DNA of 64,000 nt, from assembly GCA_009617715.1 (NCBI GenBank), contig VTFK01000066.1:62001-126000 (forward strand), written 5' to 3'. Numbering within the stretch: position 1 is the first letter of the stretch; every line of letters starts with the position of its first letter. This DNA comes from Plectrocnemia conspersa. Its lineage: Eukaryota; Arthropoda; Insecta; Trichoptera; Polycentropodidae. Both the position numbers and the translations under genes were made by a program. The notes under the pieces are model-generated. The model ran no database searches. It saw only the letters and a program-made list of their open reading frames with translations, and was not told the origin of the DNA. This document shows, in pieces, positions 1-12,313 of this stretch.

Positions 1-958
1 CCACCAGAGTATGATTGCAGTAGAGAAAAATACATTACACTGCACTGTCGCTACCACAACCACAATGCCTTTAAAGATCTTCCACTAACATCATCCCTCC
101 GTCAGCTTCTTCACCACCGCTCGGAGAAAACGATCTCGCCCATTAAGTAATTTGCAATATATATAATTTTAACTAATAAATTATTACCAGCTTTCAACGG
201 CGTCTTTTTGGCTGCAAAGGCCTACCCCTTAAGGTTAGAAAACCGTAAAGTGTGTTTTTTATTAAAAAAATAGTAAGACTATTCAATGAATTTGTTGAAA
301 TCAATTTATTTGGTTAGCAACAAACTAGGCAGCACCTTGGCAACACTGGCGTGGCGGCAGCGAGAGCAACATATTATTTTTGTTACCACGATTGAAACAA
401 CACGGCCTGCATGGTTTGTCTAGAAAATTTATAGTAATTGTATCAATTAAAATTTAATTACATGAATACTCAATATAATATCTGTATCGGATAATCTTGT
501 TATTTTGGACGTTGGTAATCATTTTAACTACAATTATATTGTTAACTACTGTCCTAAATATACAAGTAGTTTACCAAACCACTGCCTCAAGTTATTTAGC
601 CAAGATGCTCTTTTACTTTCTGGTTGTTTTATTATTGGTATCATGTTTTATTTGATAAACCGTAAGAGCTAGTATTTTACACCTTGTCCACAGCAATAAT
701 TAAAAAAATAAATGAAATTAAAAAAATACAAAAATCAAAGCAAGGATTATAATTATAACAAAAGGATGATAATAAAATAATCCAGGAAACCGGAGTTTGA
801 AAACAACAATCAAATACAATCCGTTTCTTCCCTCACGGCGACAGACCAATCACAGGGCAGAAATTTAGAATATATAAACGATAAATGACGAATTTTAGAA
901 AATCAGAATATATTAGCGATAAACGATGTGCAAATTATATGTATATAATTTAGATCTA
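1..958. other. gene-free stretch, GC-richer at its start
   Basis: The first 160 bases and the patch at about 330-420 are richer in G and C than the rest. The remainder is AT-rich. No ORF of note, no RNA gene and no transposon end was recognised. Confidence 0.5.
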
Positions 959-959
959 A

Positions 960-1116
960 AGCTGTCGCTCGCACCAAATCTAGTTCTACTGGCAGCCTTT
1001 TCACACTGTACACTCATAATCTCGTACTTTGCGCTCGTAAACTCTTATCGTAAACGCTCATAATCTCGCGTTCATAATATCACACTTGGCGCTCGTAAAT
1101 TTTTTCTTTCTCTTTA
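960..1116. repeat. cluster of short CGCTCRTAA-type repeats
   Basis: The words CGCTCATAATCTCG, GCGCTCGTAA and close variants recur about six times in roughly 150 bases. A similar cluster lies at 60825-60915. Such subterminal clusters are often seen in DNA transposons. A TTAA-bounded terminus that also contains CGCTCGTAA lies 340 bases downstream (1429-1456), so both may belong to one decayed element. That link is inference. Confidence 0.4.
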
Positions 1117-1428
1117 TAAGATTCAAGGGTACATATTTTTTTAAATGCTTTTTTACTATATTTATTTTTATTTTTTAAAAATATTAATTAAATTAAAAAT
1201 TCAAAGAACACTCCTAAAATATTATAAAATATATAGCTTAAAATTCACAATAATATTTATTTTAATACAAAACTTTGTAAAATATTAATAGTTTTATCAC
1301 ACATGACCAAAAAATGAATAAGAGCAAAAGAGAATTAAAAATAAAATTCAATAAACGTTTAAAATTAATATAACAATATATTTTGCAGATATATTTTTTC
1401 AAATTTATTTAATCTAACTTTTATTTAT

Positions 1429-1456
1429 CTAGCACCTTACGAGCGGAAAGGGTTAA
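1429..1456 (-). mobile_element. piggyBac-type terminus (TTAA plus CCCTTT)
   Basis: Read on the minus strand this begins TTAACCCTTTCCGCTCG. piggyBac-superfamily elements insert at TTAA and their terminal repeats commonly begin CCCTTT or CCC. Only this end is clear; the partner was not found with confidence. Confidence 0.45.
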
Positions 1457-2299
1457 CGTTGATATTTATAATATATAAGTATTTTATAAATTAAACACGC
1501 CCCCGCTATATGTGCCGGCGGCATGATACGTATTTCGGTAACAGTGATTCTAAGGAGAGGCATATTAAAAAAATATTCCTCGCTTTTATGTCTTAAAATT
1601 TTATCTGTCAAAGCAAACTCCTCGCGCAACATGCAATTTAAATAAATACAATGTATTGTAATCACTCTTTTTACAACAAACACTAGTATTTTAGATGTAC
1701 TTTAAAGTAGGTGCAAAGAAATATTTAACCTTTTACGGTGGTCCAAAAAAAATTCTACAAGGTCCATAATAGATTTCCAAAATTCTGAGAAAAAATAATA
1801 TATTATTATATTTTTTTAAAATAATACTATGTGTTGACAAAACTATTTTATTTTACTTAAGTATACACAAAACATTTTTATTATATTTTTTAATGTATAA
1901 TCATTTTTTTTTAACTATTAGAGTAGTTGAGATAAACGTAAAAAAAATTTGCGATGCATATAATTCTTTTAAAAGCTTTCAAGAAAGCAACAACATTTTA
2001 TACATCTGGCACGGATTCACCCTAAAAAATTTATTTTTAACCCAAAAAACCTTTATGAAAATTTCCGAAAATCAGCGAATTTATCAAAAAATAAAATAAA
2101 ATTGTTTTTACACTTTTTTGGTAATGATTAATAAATAATTTTGATTTAATAATAAATACGGTAAGTTTATGCTTCTAAATATTTCAGAATAACATGAAAG
2201 TGATTATACAGATCATACAATGCCATCGAGCTAATATAAATTATGATTTTAAAATATACGAAAAAGCTCGCTTTGCTGCATGGTTTATATAATTCACAA
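1457..2299. other. AT-rich gene-free stretch
   Basis: Long A and T runs, with small ORFs that look like chance openings. Nothing recognised. Confidence 0.5.
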
Positions 2300-2720
2300 A
2301 GCTCCCAGTAAACAAACAAGCTCGTCCATCTAGCGCCATCCTAATCGAACCATTTCCCACGCAACCTCCTGACATAACCATACTGTTTACGCCGCCAAAT
2401 CGGCTCGTATAAAATTAACGACGTATTGTTGTTTGTGAGGCGTGGACCAAGGAGTAAAATGTGAACGTTGAAGCGATACGTCCCATTAAGGCGATTGTCA
2501 TGACCACCGGCGTCCTTTGTACGGAGAGAGAGAGAGAGATATAGACACTCTTCCATAATGGATGAACCGTTTACGGATTTGCTTGCTTCAAACGGATATA
2601 CAAGAGTTATATGCTTTCACGGATATTGAAATTTTCACCACCAGTGTACCATTTCACCGGAGAGAACAGATATCTAGCTCGGTCGTTAATCAGAGAGGAT
2701 GTGTGTTGTATACCTGCACC
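2300..2720. other. GC-richer island, no gene recognised
   Basis: Short ORFs open on both strands without resembling a known protein. A short GA run lies at about 2522-2538. Treated as candidate conserved non-coding DNA. Confidence 0.4.
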
Positions 2721-3119
2721 CTTTCATTACGAATGCAACATCATTTTTCTCATTCATTAGCGCTCTTTGTGAATGCAAAAATATGTTTTTTTTTTTTTAC
2801 TTTTATAATAAGCGTATGAGAGCTTTGTGCGACAGTGTTTTAATTGAATAACACAAATTATTTATCACTCGCTCTGATAAAAAATGAATATTTTTATTGT
2901 TATACTTTATATAACTACTACCAATAATCTAATAAAATTTTTTCCGTTTTTCTGGAAATATCGGCAAAAAAATGTTGTACACATACATTACAAAATAAAT
3001 TAACAACAACAAATCGACGATTGATATTATGTTTGTCTATCGCCGGATCGTATATTTTACATGTAAACAAGATAAAGGGGCACGTGTTGTAGAACGCGAA
3101 AGACAACATATATACATAT

Positions 3120-3480
3120 AAATATACTACGATCCTCCCCTTTTATTTATATAGAACAAATTGTTTCTCGTCCTTCGTGTAGTGTCGGGTTATCTTTTTA
3201 AAAGGGCCGCTTTTTCTCCCTCAAATCGTTCGGAATTAACCCCGGGTGTTTTCTTTTAATCTGGACCGGCCATCGAAACAGGTAGGCCGAGAAAAGAATA
3301 TTAAATGAAACGAGCACTCGTACTAATTGGAAGTTGCTATCATTATTTACATAAAACGGTCCCATTATTTTTGTCCGGAACCGACCCGGGATTGACCCAG
3401 AGACGCTTCTTTTCTGCGACGGTCCATTTGTTATGTTTTTATTAATTATCTAGCGCAGAAGCCGTTGAAAAATCAACGGA
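3120..3480. other. GC-richer island, no gene recognised
   Basis: Mixed-composition DNA between AT-rich flanks, with several CCCGGG and CCGG words and no coding signature. Candidate regulatory or conserved non-coding DNA. Confidence 0.4.
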
Positions 3481-5180
3481 AACTGATATATACATATTAT
3501 TAACTAGCTATACAACTATTTTAAAATACAATGCTAGATTTTAGAAGTTATTTGATTATTTAAAAACCATGATAACATTAATTTGGGAAAAAAGAAAATC
3601 GTGTAAAATTTAAATTAGGTCGTTTTTATGTATTTTAAATTTATTGCTATGAGTAAATTACATTACAACACTGCTTTGACAAATCATTAAAAAAATATTT
3701 TACTTATTTTTATAATATAAGTAATAAGCGGAAATATTTGGTGTTGTTCAGACACTTTGTACCTGTAAACTGGGATTTAAAGGACCATAATGCTTTTAAA
3801 TAATACAAATTATATTTGTTAATCAGTTCACAATATAACTTGCTATTGTAATTCATCATTAATAACAATGTTTTTTTGTTCCTTTACTCACTCGAGACCA
3901 GAGCAAGTGAAGTGCTTTTAAATTTACTTTAACAACGACTAGAGATTATCTCTGAGATTTATTCATGGTCAATACGAAAGCAAGTTTTATCTCAAATTGC
4001 AATCTTTTAAAGTTAAAAGACACGTCAGTCTAAATTTTTGCCTTTAGAACAGATAATTAAAATTGTTGCCTCAATAACATTTCTGTCGGTCCTTCACTAT
4101 CGCGAATACCACATCTAGCAAGTGTACGAATACCGGTCGCTCAACTTTTTAGAGTTTTAAATATCATAAATATCATTAAATAAGATTTTTTTATTAGAGT
4201 TTCAGTATTTATTTATTAAATTAATTTATTATTTGTTTTTTAAGAGTTTATGATTTTTACCTGTCCATATATATACATCGGTTTAACAAGAAAATGTTTT
4301 AATAAAACAAATTTTTAATCTCTAATCGTAGATTAAAACGATATTTTCGACTTAAAGCTTAAATATGTAATTAGAGATTGTGGCGATTACGTTAATATCA
4401 ATTATAAAAAGCTCCACCTCAATAAAAACGTAATCAACGAAAATTGGATTTTAAATATAGTTTCAGTATTTATTTATTAAATTAAAATAATAAAACCACT
4501 GTGAAGCTGTTTGCAATTATGGTTTGCAATGATATTGGAATTTTCAATACCGGTATAACCAAGAGAAAAAATAGTTAATACCGATATTACCGTTATTGAA
4601 TATATTATTATTTAAAAAAAAATAATGTCCATTCATTCAAAGTCAAACTAAATGCTTTATGCTAAGTTTATGCTGTGATATATTATTAAATGTTAATACA
4701 TATCTGCGAATTTTTTGAAAAAAATTAGGAATCCAGAGTACAAAAATTTTCTTTGAAGATGTAGTAATTATTGTCATCTTTATAATATTTTTTATGAAAT
4801 ATAATAAAATAGCATAGCAACTATCCATCTACTATTTATAAATATTTCTCGTTTTAAGCAAAAATAATCGTTTAAAGAATCCTTCTTAAATTCAGGTACT
4901 TCTAAAAATACTTTATATGCTGATCCTTTATTGTGCTATATACGAATACTAATAAAAATCAATCAGACGAATGTGTACAAATACCCGTTTGTTCCGATTA
5001 TTTTATTATTTTTTAAAAAGTCACACACCAGTCCTATAAATAGGAAAGATATTTTCGAATCTTCCGCTTGCTTCGCATCGTTGTATCGCAATTATTAATC
5101 AAATATAGATTGAAGTCATATTTTTTTAGCAGTCATGTAATTGAAAGTACGTTTAACGAACTTAAGTACTCCCTGAGAAG
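3481..5180. other. AT-rich stretch with one direct repeat
   Basis: No gene seen. A 25-bp direct repeat, beginning GTTTCAGTATTTATTTATTA, occurs at 4199-4223 and 4460-4484. AT-rich inverted segments lie between the copies. It is too short to call an LTR. Confidence 0.45.
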
Positions 5181-5189
5181 ATTCGATTT

Positions 5190-5480
5190 AATCTCATCTT
5201 ATGCCCGAATAAAAATAAACTGGCGCATTCGGACAACAGAGAAACAGCCTAATTTGGCGTGGGTGTTGTATGGATGCACTCCCGGGACCAAATTAGCGCA
5301 GACAGTCCTGACGAAGGGGCTGAGCCCCTCTCTGGAAGAGGGTCATTAGGACGGACTGACCAAATCAATTGTCCCAATCGGCTTTGCCAGTCAAACGCGC
5401 ACCGCTAATTACCAACGACCGGTTCGACCCCCGCGGATTGCCCCTATCCATAGCCAATCTCCACTAATAGACCTTTGCCA
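5190..5480. other. GC-richer island, no gene recognised
   Basis: One of the most GC-rich patches in the first 10 kb. It contains several short inverted words, such as GGGGCTGAGCCCC near 5318. A 93-aa ORF runs into it but resembles nothing known. Candidate conserved non-coding element. Confidence 0.4.
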
Positions 5481-6124
5481 AAATTAGATTTATACTATGG
5501 GGTTGATTAATTAGGGCGTTCTAAGACGTTCTAAGATATTTATTATTAATAATTTCTAACAAAAATACTAGCAATGTATTAAAAAAGCGCGTGTTGTCTG
5601 GGATGATCAAAGCCTACACATAAGAGATTGATTTTTCTGTAAAAACTAACTTGCTTACATACGATTATTTAAATTTAATATATGTGTGACATTAGCGGTT
5701 ACATTTTAAGGTACATTAAAAATGGTCCGTAATCTTTTTCATTTCAAAATTAACTATTAAGTAAATGTGTCGTCAAGAGGTCTACTCGAAAGCCTAAGTG
5801 TTCGTTAATAGTTTAAATTCTTAGAAAATTACTTTAAGGTAATAAAAAAGTTTATTTAGGCATTAAAGTTATTTGAAAAAGTAGCAACTTTATTAGGGCT
5901 CTGGTAAATTTCAAGACTGATAAATTCGCCGAATGGAAAATTTACCGTTTTTTTAATTGATCACCGATGATTTATTTAATAACGATAATTATTTACATTT
6001 TTATTTTTTAATGCAAATTAATGTTATATTGCAAATTGATGCAATGTATTTTATTATTATACCGGAAATATATTTTTTAACTTCATACATTCCCATAAAT
6101 TATATATAAGAATAAATTAAAAAA

Positions 6125-6230
6125 TAATTTCTCGCTTGCAATCTCGCTTGCACCAAAACCGCTACATAGGTTAGGTGCGAGCGAGCGGAAGCGAGCGTAC
6201 ATTGGTCAGAACATTGAACACTTTAATAAA
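6125..6230. repeat. inverted repeat of CTCGCTTGCACC with a dispersed right flank
   Basis: CTCGCTTGCACC near 6141-6153 faces GGTGCGAGCGAG near 6175-6186, giving an imperfect hairpin. The sequence after the right arm (CATTGGTCAGAACA then TGAACAC) recurs at about 46407-46432, also just after GTGCGAGCGAG. A third GTGCGAGCGAG lies near 63950. This suggests a small dispersed element family. Confidence 0.45.
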
Positions 6231-6299
6231 CGAAAAATGTAATGGACTTATTTAAAGTATTTATTAATACGCAAGCATTAAAATAAAATTCAAATTCAA

Positions 6300-6545
6300 T
6301 TTTATATGAGGTCCAGTTTTAAAAGCTTCACTGATGCTTTTACCTGTGTAACAGAAGCCAAAGGACATTTGGGGTTGTTTTGCGAGTTTTGCCTCACGGT
6401 TTTTCCATCTTTTGTACTAATGCAAAAGTTTTGTCTCCCCCGGCGAAAATTTCGCATGAAAAATTATACAGCTGTATCCGTTTCGCACGAAAAAAATGTG
6501 TTTCACCGCCACGGGCGTTTTTCGTGTCCCACTGTTGTCTGATGA
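6300..6545. other. moderately GC-rich island
   Basis: Two overlapping plus-strand ORFs (78 and 60 aa) in different frames, neither recognisable. Probably non-coding. Confidence 0.35.
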
Positions 6546-7860
6546 CGAAATGGATTTTATAATATTAATTTAAATATAAAAATATAAAATAAATAAAAAT
6601 GTAAGTAAATATTTTAAGGTTAAACTGTTACACAACAAAAATAAACAGACCCACCAGTCGATCCCGGTCTAGAAATTGAGTATAACATATTAAGAAGTTC
6701 AAAAAAAAGGTTATTTTCCCTTTTTTGGTATAAAGGTTAAATGTTAACTGGGGCAAAGGCTGAGGGCTGCCAGTTAAATTAAAGGTTAAGGATGGGATGA
6801 AAAATGGGCAATAATAAAAATGTATTAATAAAGAACTGATTCGATTATGTATAATATTTTTAAGAAACTCGTTATGGAAAATTGTAAATTAACTGATATA
6901 ATCTTTTAGTAAAGTTTAAATAATTTTTTTATATTATCAGGACCACTCATTAAGCGTGGAACTATTTTTTTTGAAATCATATAAATTAATGCTGTAAGTA
7001 TTTACAACTTGCGGAACAAGTTTATTTGTCACGCCGACGATAAACAAGCGCACATGACTACCAAAGATTTGGACGGTGTAGGACCACTTGAAAATACGTT
7101 TTTAAAGTAGATCTAAACAAGGAATAGTCAATGGAGATACACATTTATTTATTTTAATACATGTGGAGGGTGCAAAGAAAAAACAATACATGAAAAATAA
7201 TATTCACAGAAGTACAATAAATTATGATTTGGAACGTCTGAGAAGAGTAAAATAAGCAAAAGCGCCATTCATCTCTAGAAGAGTATAAGCGCAAACATAC
7301 CTACTTACGACACTTTTGGAATACACATCTGAAACTTATACGAGTCAGAAATCAACTCTAAAATTATGGAAGCCGCTTTTTACTTCAAGTCAAAAATGGC
7401 TCAGCTACAAATTAGTTTATAGAAGAAAATTACAAACAACATGACGCAGAAAAGACTATGAAAAAAATACGTATCTATACTGTTCTTAATGTATCGATTT
7501 TTTACTCTAAAATGAGTATTTTATAAAAAAAATAAGTAGTATATTTATCAATGCAGTTATTTCTAAAAATAAACACGTTTAAGGTTTTGAATTAGCAGGG
7601 TTTTACTGTATGTCTTTTTCATAAGTAATAAATTTTAACTAGTGTGTGATACTAGTTATCTGTAAATTCTGTCAACTGCTGTTTTATTAACAGCTTCATC
7701 CCTATTACGTCTTAGTTTCTTAACCCAACGTTTACAGTATACTATTTGAGTGTATCTCGGTATATACAGCGTGTTCGACCCGTTTCTTGTACGTCTCCAT
7801 AATATAATACGTTTATAAATACATCGCGTAAGATTAAGTCGAGTAATTTAGTTGATAAAC
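6546..7860. other. AT-rich gene-free stretch
   Basis: No ORF, RNA gene or transposon end recognised. Confidence 0.45.
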
Positions 7861-7869
7861 ACTGCCAGA

Positions 7870-7910
7870 CGAAGAGAAAGAGAGAGAGAGAGGGAGAGAG
7901 AGAGAGGGAA
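7870..7910. repeat. GA-rich microsatellite
   Basis: About 40 bases of interrupted GA dinucleotide repeat with GGGA interruptions, at the left edge of a GC-richer island. Confidence 0.85.
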
Positions 7911-8125
7911 CAGGGGCTGGCTGCTCCGCTCCATGATTTTCCATCAGCGAAATTAAAATGTGCATAATTCATAGGGCCGAGGCTCTCAAAGACGGAACCC
8001 AGCCTTTTCCGGCCAGACTCAATAACTGCCGTGGAAAATTGAAAATCTCGACATGGGAAAAAGTGAAAAATCCTACATTAAACGCAGCACCGACTGACCC
8101 TCCGACACGCGCTCCGATTCCATCT
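7911..8125. other. GC-richer island, no gene recognised
   Basis: Overlapping short ORFs on both strands meet near 7960. None resembles a known protein. Candidate conserved non-coding element. Confidence 0.35.
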
Positions 8126-8444
8126 CACAAAAACGTATATACACATATCATATTTATTTATTTAAATTAAATTGAGACCATCGTAATAGGTAACTCCAAT
8201 TCATTACGGTGGTAAAAAAACATTACTTTATTTTATTACAATACACAAAAAAAATTAACCTGGACCAACTCCTCGCAGCTGACATTAAATCAATGTACAT
8301 TGATAGCGTATTAGGGAGCAGAATGGCAACAGCCATAGACGAGTTGGTTATATGCTTTGTATTTTTCTATATTTGTGGATTGTATGCCAAATGAAAGTAT
8401 TAAAATGGCTCAACCATCGAAAATATTCATGGTCAAGGCTACGA

Positions 8445-8786
8445 CATATCTTAAACATATTTTAAACTGGCCTATTATTCTCGCATATTCTGATTTTAAA
8501 CTTCAGATGACCAAAATTTAATATTTAAATTAATTTTTCATGCAAGAAGCCATTGATAAAATAATTTTATTGATGTAGCTCTGTGTTGTGCGAAAATCAC
8601 GCGACAAAAAATGACGCGTCGATTAAGTGTTAAAAAATTATGTTCCAGATTTCAAACTAATATTGCCAAATTAAATTATTTTATCAATAACTTGCTTCTT
8701 GCATAAAGAAATACTTTAAATATTAAATTATGATCATCTGCAGTTTAAAATCAGAAGAGGCGAGTATAATGCTAGATTAAGTTATG
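8445..8786. mobile_element. foldback/MITE-like element with ~115-bp inverted ends
   Basis: The left arm (about 8445-8562) and the reverse complement of the right arm (about 8668-8786) align over about 115 bases. Shared blocks include CTGATTTTAAAC, CAGATGA, TTTAATATTTAAA, TGCAAGAAGC and ATTGATAAAATAATTT. The centre holds a GCG-rich bit at 8600-8620. No coding capacity. The pattern fits a non-autonomous element with long terminal inverted repeats. A second copy of the right arm lies at 10037-10113. The superfamily is not assigned. Confidence 0.65.
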
Positions 8787-9118
8787 TTTTATTGTTTTGT
8801 TTCGCGCTTGAATGAAATTTCTAGTGACATTTTACGGTCTCTATGTATAAATTTAACAAAGTAATAATTATATTTTTATACAAGAGAAAATACATCGTCA
8901 AGCATATCACTGCCATATTCTTTTTCTAATCGGTTATAGTTGCCAAATGTCAGAACGAGAGTTTGTCAGCTTTTTTTATGCAATATGAATATTTTTTGCA
9001 TTTTAATAATATCTTTCCGCTTACAATGTTTGCTTAAAAAATTAACAAAAAATATATATTGTTTTAAAATATGTTTTAAATATAACAGAAAAATAAATTC
9101 CATTGTAATTAAAGTATC

Positions 9119-9294
9119 AAGGTGGCATCCTGTCTCAAAAAGAAGTACCAGGGTGACGCCTTGGGCCTACTACACTATTGGCAATAAGCACTGTCAAAAA
9201 CTACCCTTTGTTTGGGAAGGACACGCGCTAGACAATGCATTATTTCCTGCGCATTGTTTTTAAGCTCTTTGGTTACCATTCACTTGAATGGTAA
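9119..9294. repeat. two hairpins in a small GC-richer patch
   Basis: An imperfect hairpin pairs AAGGTGGCATCCTG (9119-9132) with CAGGGTGACGCCTT (9149-9162). A perfect one pairs TTACCATTC (9273-9281) with GAATGGTAA (9286-9294) around a 4-base loop. A 107-aa ORF crosses the patch and is not recognised. Confidence 0.5.
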
Positions 9295-9699
9295 TCTGGA
9301 CTATTCCTCTTCAGACATAAACACATTTAGTGTGTGTGTTCGCAAACATCCTTATCTATGATTTGCCAGAGCTGTTTATAACTAGCAAATATGCTACACT
9401 TGTTCACGAAAGGAGAGAGATTGTCACAGAAGACATCAGCAGTTCTGATAAAATTATTCACAAAATTTTAATTGGATATTGAAATTTTAATTGAAACAAA
9501 TCTGAAAAATTTTATATTTTAAAAATAAAAAATGGGCAAATTTATTTGGATTAGGGAAATAGGTTAACAAATATACAAGGAGAAATAATAACTCAAGCAC
9601 AATAATAGATTAACTTTTACCAATAGTAAAAAAGCACAATGTAAAGTAAAAATAGCTTAATGAATCACTGATCATTTAATTATATATATACTAATATAG

Positions 9700-10006
9700 A
9701 AAAACATGATATAATTACAGTAAAAAAATAATAAGGTATTTAAAAAAAATCAAGAATAGCAATAGAATATTGTAAATAGTGAAATAAAAACTGTGGTTTA
9801 ATAATGACGTTAAAAATCCTTTAAGAGAAGAGATTCATCATATAAAATATTAAAAATAATGAAAAGAAAACGAGTAGAATATTAAGTTTTAAATGAAAAA
9901 TAGAAAATATATTTAAAGCACTAGGAATAGCTTTAAAAAAAATGTATGAAAAGTCGATAGATCCGAATAAGATGTGAAAAACAATAAAAAAATAATTAAT
10001 CATATC
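9700..10006 (+). pseudogene. LINE fragment, segment upstream of reverse transcriptase
   Basis: This aligns base by base with about 58640-58940 of the LINE at 58527-60222. It covers the PWFND-type motif (CTGTGGTTTAATAATGAC here), the KRDESYK region and the AATAAAAAAATAATTAAT end. A deletion of about 15 bases near 9959 and many substitutions have destroyed the frame. It is an old, degenerate copy of the same LINE family, with no reverse-transcriptase part retained. Confidence 0.65.
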
Positions 10007-10036
10007 AGTGGTTTACTTCTTTCACCAAAACTTAAC

Positions 10037-10113
10037 TTAAATATTAAATTTCGGTCATCTGCGGTTTAAAATCATAAGAGGCGAAAATAATGCTAATTTG
10101 AGATATGTTTAAG
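10037..10113. repeat. second copy of the 8445-8786 element's right arm
   Basis: AATATTAAATTTCGGTCATC, then GCGGTTTAAAATCA, AAGAGGCGA and AATAATGCTA match the right arm at 8710-8780. Only one arm is recognisable here. Confidence 0.6.
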
Positions 10114-10140
10114 ATATTGACAACGAAGTTTAATGTATTA

Positions 10141-10195
10141 AATTTTAATTGCAGAATAAGTTATTTCTTACTCATGCGGAATTACGTAAAAAAAG
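10141..10195 (+). repeat. dispersed ~55-bp repeat, partner inverted at 12911-12967
   Basis: The block from GCAGAATAAG to CGGAATTACGT is found again in reverse complement at 12911-12967. Both copies flank the hAT element at 10958-12305, but outside its target duplications, so they are not part of it. Confidence 0.5.
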
Positions 10196-10429
10196 GTACA
10201 AGTTTGACGTTCTTGGCCCCCTCAGTCCTTAATACGCTGGCATTGCACATTGATATATTTAATGTCAGCAACGAGGAGCTGGTTCGGTTTGTATAATTTA
10301 ATTTTATTATTCAGAATTGATTTATAGATTTGAAATAAGTGAAAATGCCTCATTGTCCCTTAGATTCTTTCACTCCCGACTGTCGCTGGCATTTTTTCGC
10401 GTTCTAGTGCAATATTGAAGAAATTTTGT

Positions 10430-10735
10430 TAGACTGTGGATAAGAAGAAAAAATCAGTAAGCGGTTGGCCTCAGAGCGGGGGTGAAATTGAAAGGAGCGA
10501 GTGCAGCCACCGAGTTTGTGTCCCGCCAATACATTTTTTAACCTCTTCACCGCCCGAGGCGAGCTCTCATTGTGCCAAACCAATTTACGAACAACAGCCA
10601 GAACCTGGCTCCGCAGACGGCTTCCTTTGTGCCCACTTTTTCATCATCAGCCGACGTCGAACTCGTTATGGCGGTGGAAAAATGTGTATTCTGCGAAACC
10701 TTATTCTTTGTCGTGAAATATCAGTAAACTAAACG
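10430..10735. other. GC-richer island, no gene recognised
   Basis: Two overlapping plus-strand ORFs (98 and 71 aa) in different frames, with no known domain. Candidate conserved non-coding DNA. Confidence 0.35.
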
Positions 10736-10957
10736 TAATAATATTGTGTAAAATGAGTCAAGATTTAAGCTTTAATTTTCTAGCAAAGCTATTTATTATA
10801 ATAATAAAGACAAATTAAATGAGATGAGAGGATAATAAATTTATCGTAATACTAGACCCATAATATTTCTTATTACATATATAATTAAACTACATGACAT
10901 AATCGAATTGTATGCTAACAAACCATATATAATTTACTAAAAATCATCTCTCTAATA

Positions 10958-12305
10958 CAGCGGCTCCCAACCTGTGGTACGCAAAAAATAATAAGTAATG
11001 GCGGACATATAAAGTAAAAAAAAAATCAGTCATAAAAATATCATTTAAACTATTGTATTTTTTCTAAATGTAATTTTTCAGAAAAGCTCGATGACGATCT
11101 TTAATGTTAATGATAAAATTAAAAGTGTGATTAAGAAATTAGATTTTTGGAAACAGTGTATCGGAAACAATCAACCGGAGGTATTCGAAACTCTACATAC
11201 TTTTTTGGTTAAAAATAAGGTTAGCATTTCTCAAGATTTACTAGAACATATAATAGTTTATTTAACAGGATTAAAATCGTCTTTCACGGAGTATTTTCCA
11301 AAACTCGAAAACAAAGATAATAATTGGATTTCAAACCCCTTCTATGCAGAAAATTTAGAAAAAGCTTCATCGTTATCAATAAAAGATAAAGAAAATTTAA
11401 TAGACTTATCAAGTGACAAAACTATACAAGTAAAATTCGAACGAAACAATATAATTAATTTTTGGTTAAACATCGATAAAGAATATGATGAACTTCCTGA
11501 AAAAGCTCTCAAATTCTTATTACCGTTCACTAGTACGGAATTAGTAGAAAGAGCTTTTTCTTCATATGTTTTTTTTTTAAATAAGTATCGAAACAAATTG
11601 GACGCAGGTGTAGATTTAAGGGTATATCTCACATCTTTTGAAGCAAATTTCAAAAAATTATGTTCTTCGTAACAAGCACAAGGATCTCATTAAATTTATT
11701 TTGCTTATATTATTGTGCTTATATTTTCGTAAAATTTGTTTAAAAATTAAATTAATAACTTGATAACAATGTATTATAATCTTAAGCAACACTTTCATTA
11801 CTATTATTTTCGATATTAAATAGAAAATTTCGATAATAAAAATATTTTTAAATACAATTTCATTAATATTATTATATTCAAAACAAAAATTTCGCTTGCG
11901 GCGATGCTGTAAATTTGTAAAAATGAAAGTGTAAATTGTCTCGTTTTCATCGAAAGAATTTTTATATTTACCGTGTTGAATAATTTTATATACATATATT
12001 TTTTTATTAATATCGGTAATTTTTGGAAAAAAATGCTTGCGGCGAATTTAATTTTTTTTATACAAATAATTTAATTTTATGTAATTTGTTTTAATAAAAA
12101 TTGTTATCAGAAAAAATAAAACCTTTGGTATTTTTTTAATTTAAATAAATTGAGTTCTGGGAAATATAGTCACTCTATAAAATTTATAATGCAATTAGAA
12201 TAACAAATTTCTCGAAATACAATCATTTTTACGAAGTGGTACAATTAAGCATGATGTATTATACTACCAAGTGGTACACGAGCCAAAACAGGTTAAGAAA
12301 CGCTG
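10958..12305 (+). mobile_element. hAT transposon with perfect 8-bp target duplication
   Basis: The left end begins CAGCGGCTCCCAACCTGTGG. The right end, read inward, begins CAGCGTTTCTTAACCTGTTT. The direct repeat CTCTAATA lies immediately outside both ends (10950-10957 and 12306-12313), which is the 8-bp duplication typical of hAT. GTGGTAC words repeat subterminally on both sides. At 1348 bp it is shorter than an autonomous hAT element, and it encodes only the C-terminal part of a transposase (11091-11672). It is best read as an internally deleted derivative. The perfect duplication suggests a fairly recent insertion compared with the other elements here. Confidence 0.92.
11091..11672 (+). pseudogene. 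hAT (Buster/ZBED5-FAM200-like) transposase, C-terminal part
   Basis: This uninterrupted 193-codon frame lies inside the hAT element. Residues about 1-85 (NVNDKIKSVIKKLDFW, FPKLENKDNNW) and 115-190 (FWLNIDKEY, ALKFLLPFTSTELVERAFSS, KYRNKLDAGVDLR) match the conserved C-terminal region of the Buster-group transposases and their domesticated relatives ZBED5 and FAM200. That region includes the hAT dimerisation block (FLLPF...E..FS). The N-terminal BED zinc finger and the first catalytic acidic residues are missing, so it cannot be an active transposase. The start is the first ATG. A TTTTTCAG just upstream could be an old splice acceptor. Lack of stop codons suggests it is young or was under selection, but a full-length source copy is not in the window. 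Confidence 0.85.
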
Positions 12306-12313
12306 CTCTAATA

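Noticed and set aside
4199..4484. 25-bp direct repeat as possible LTR ends
   Set aside because: Far too short, no primer-binding site or polypurine tract, no TG...CA borders.
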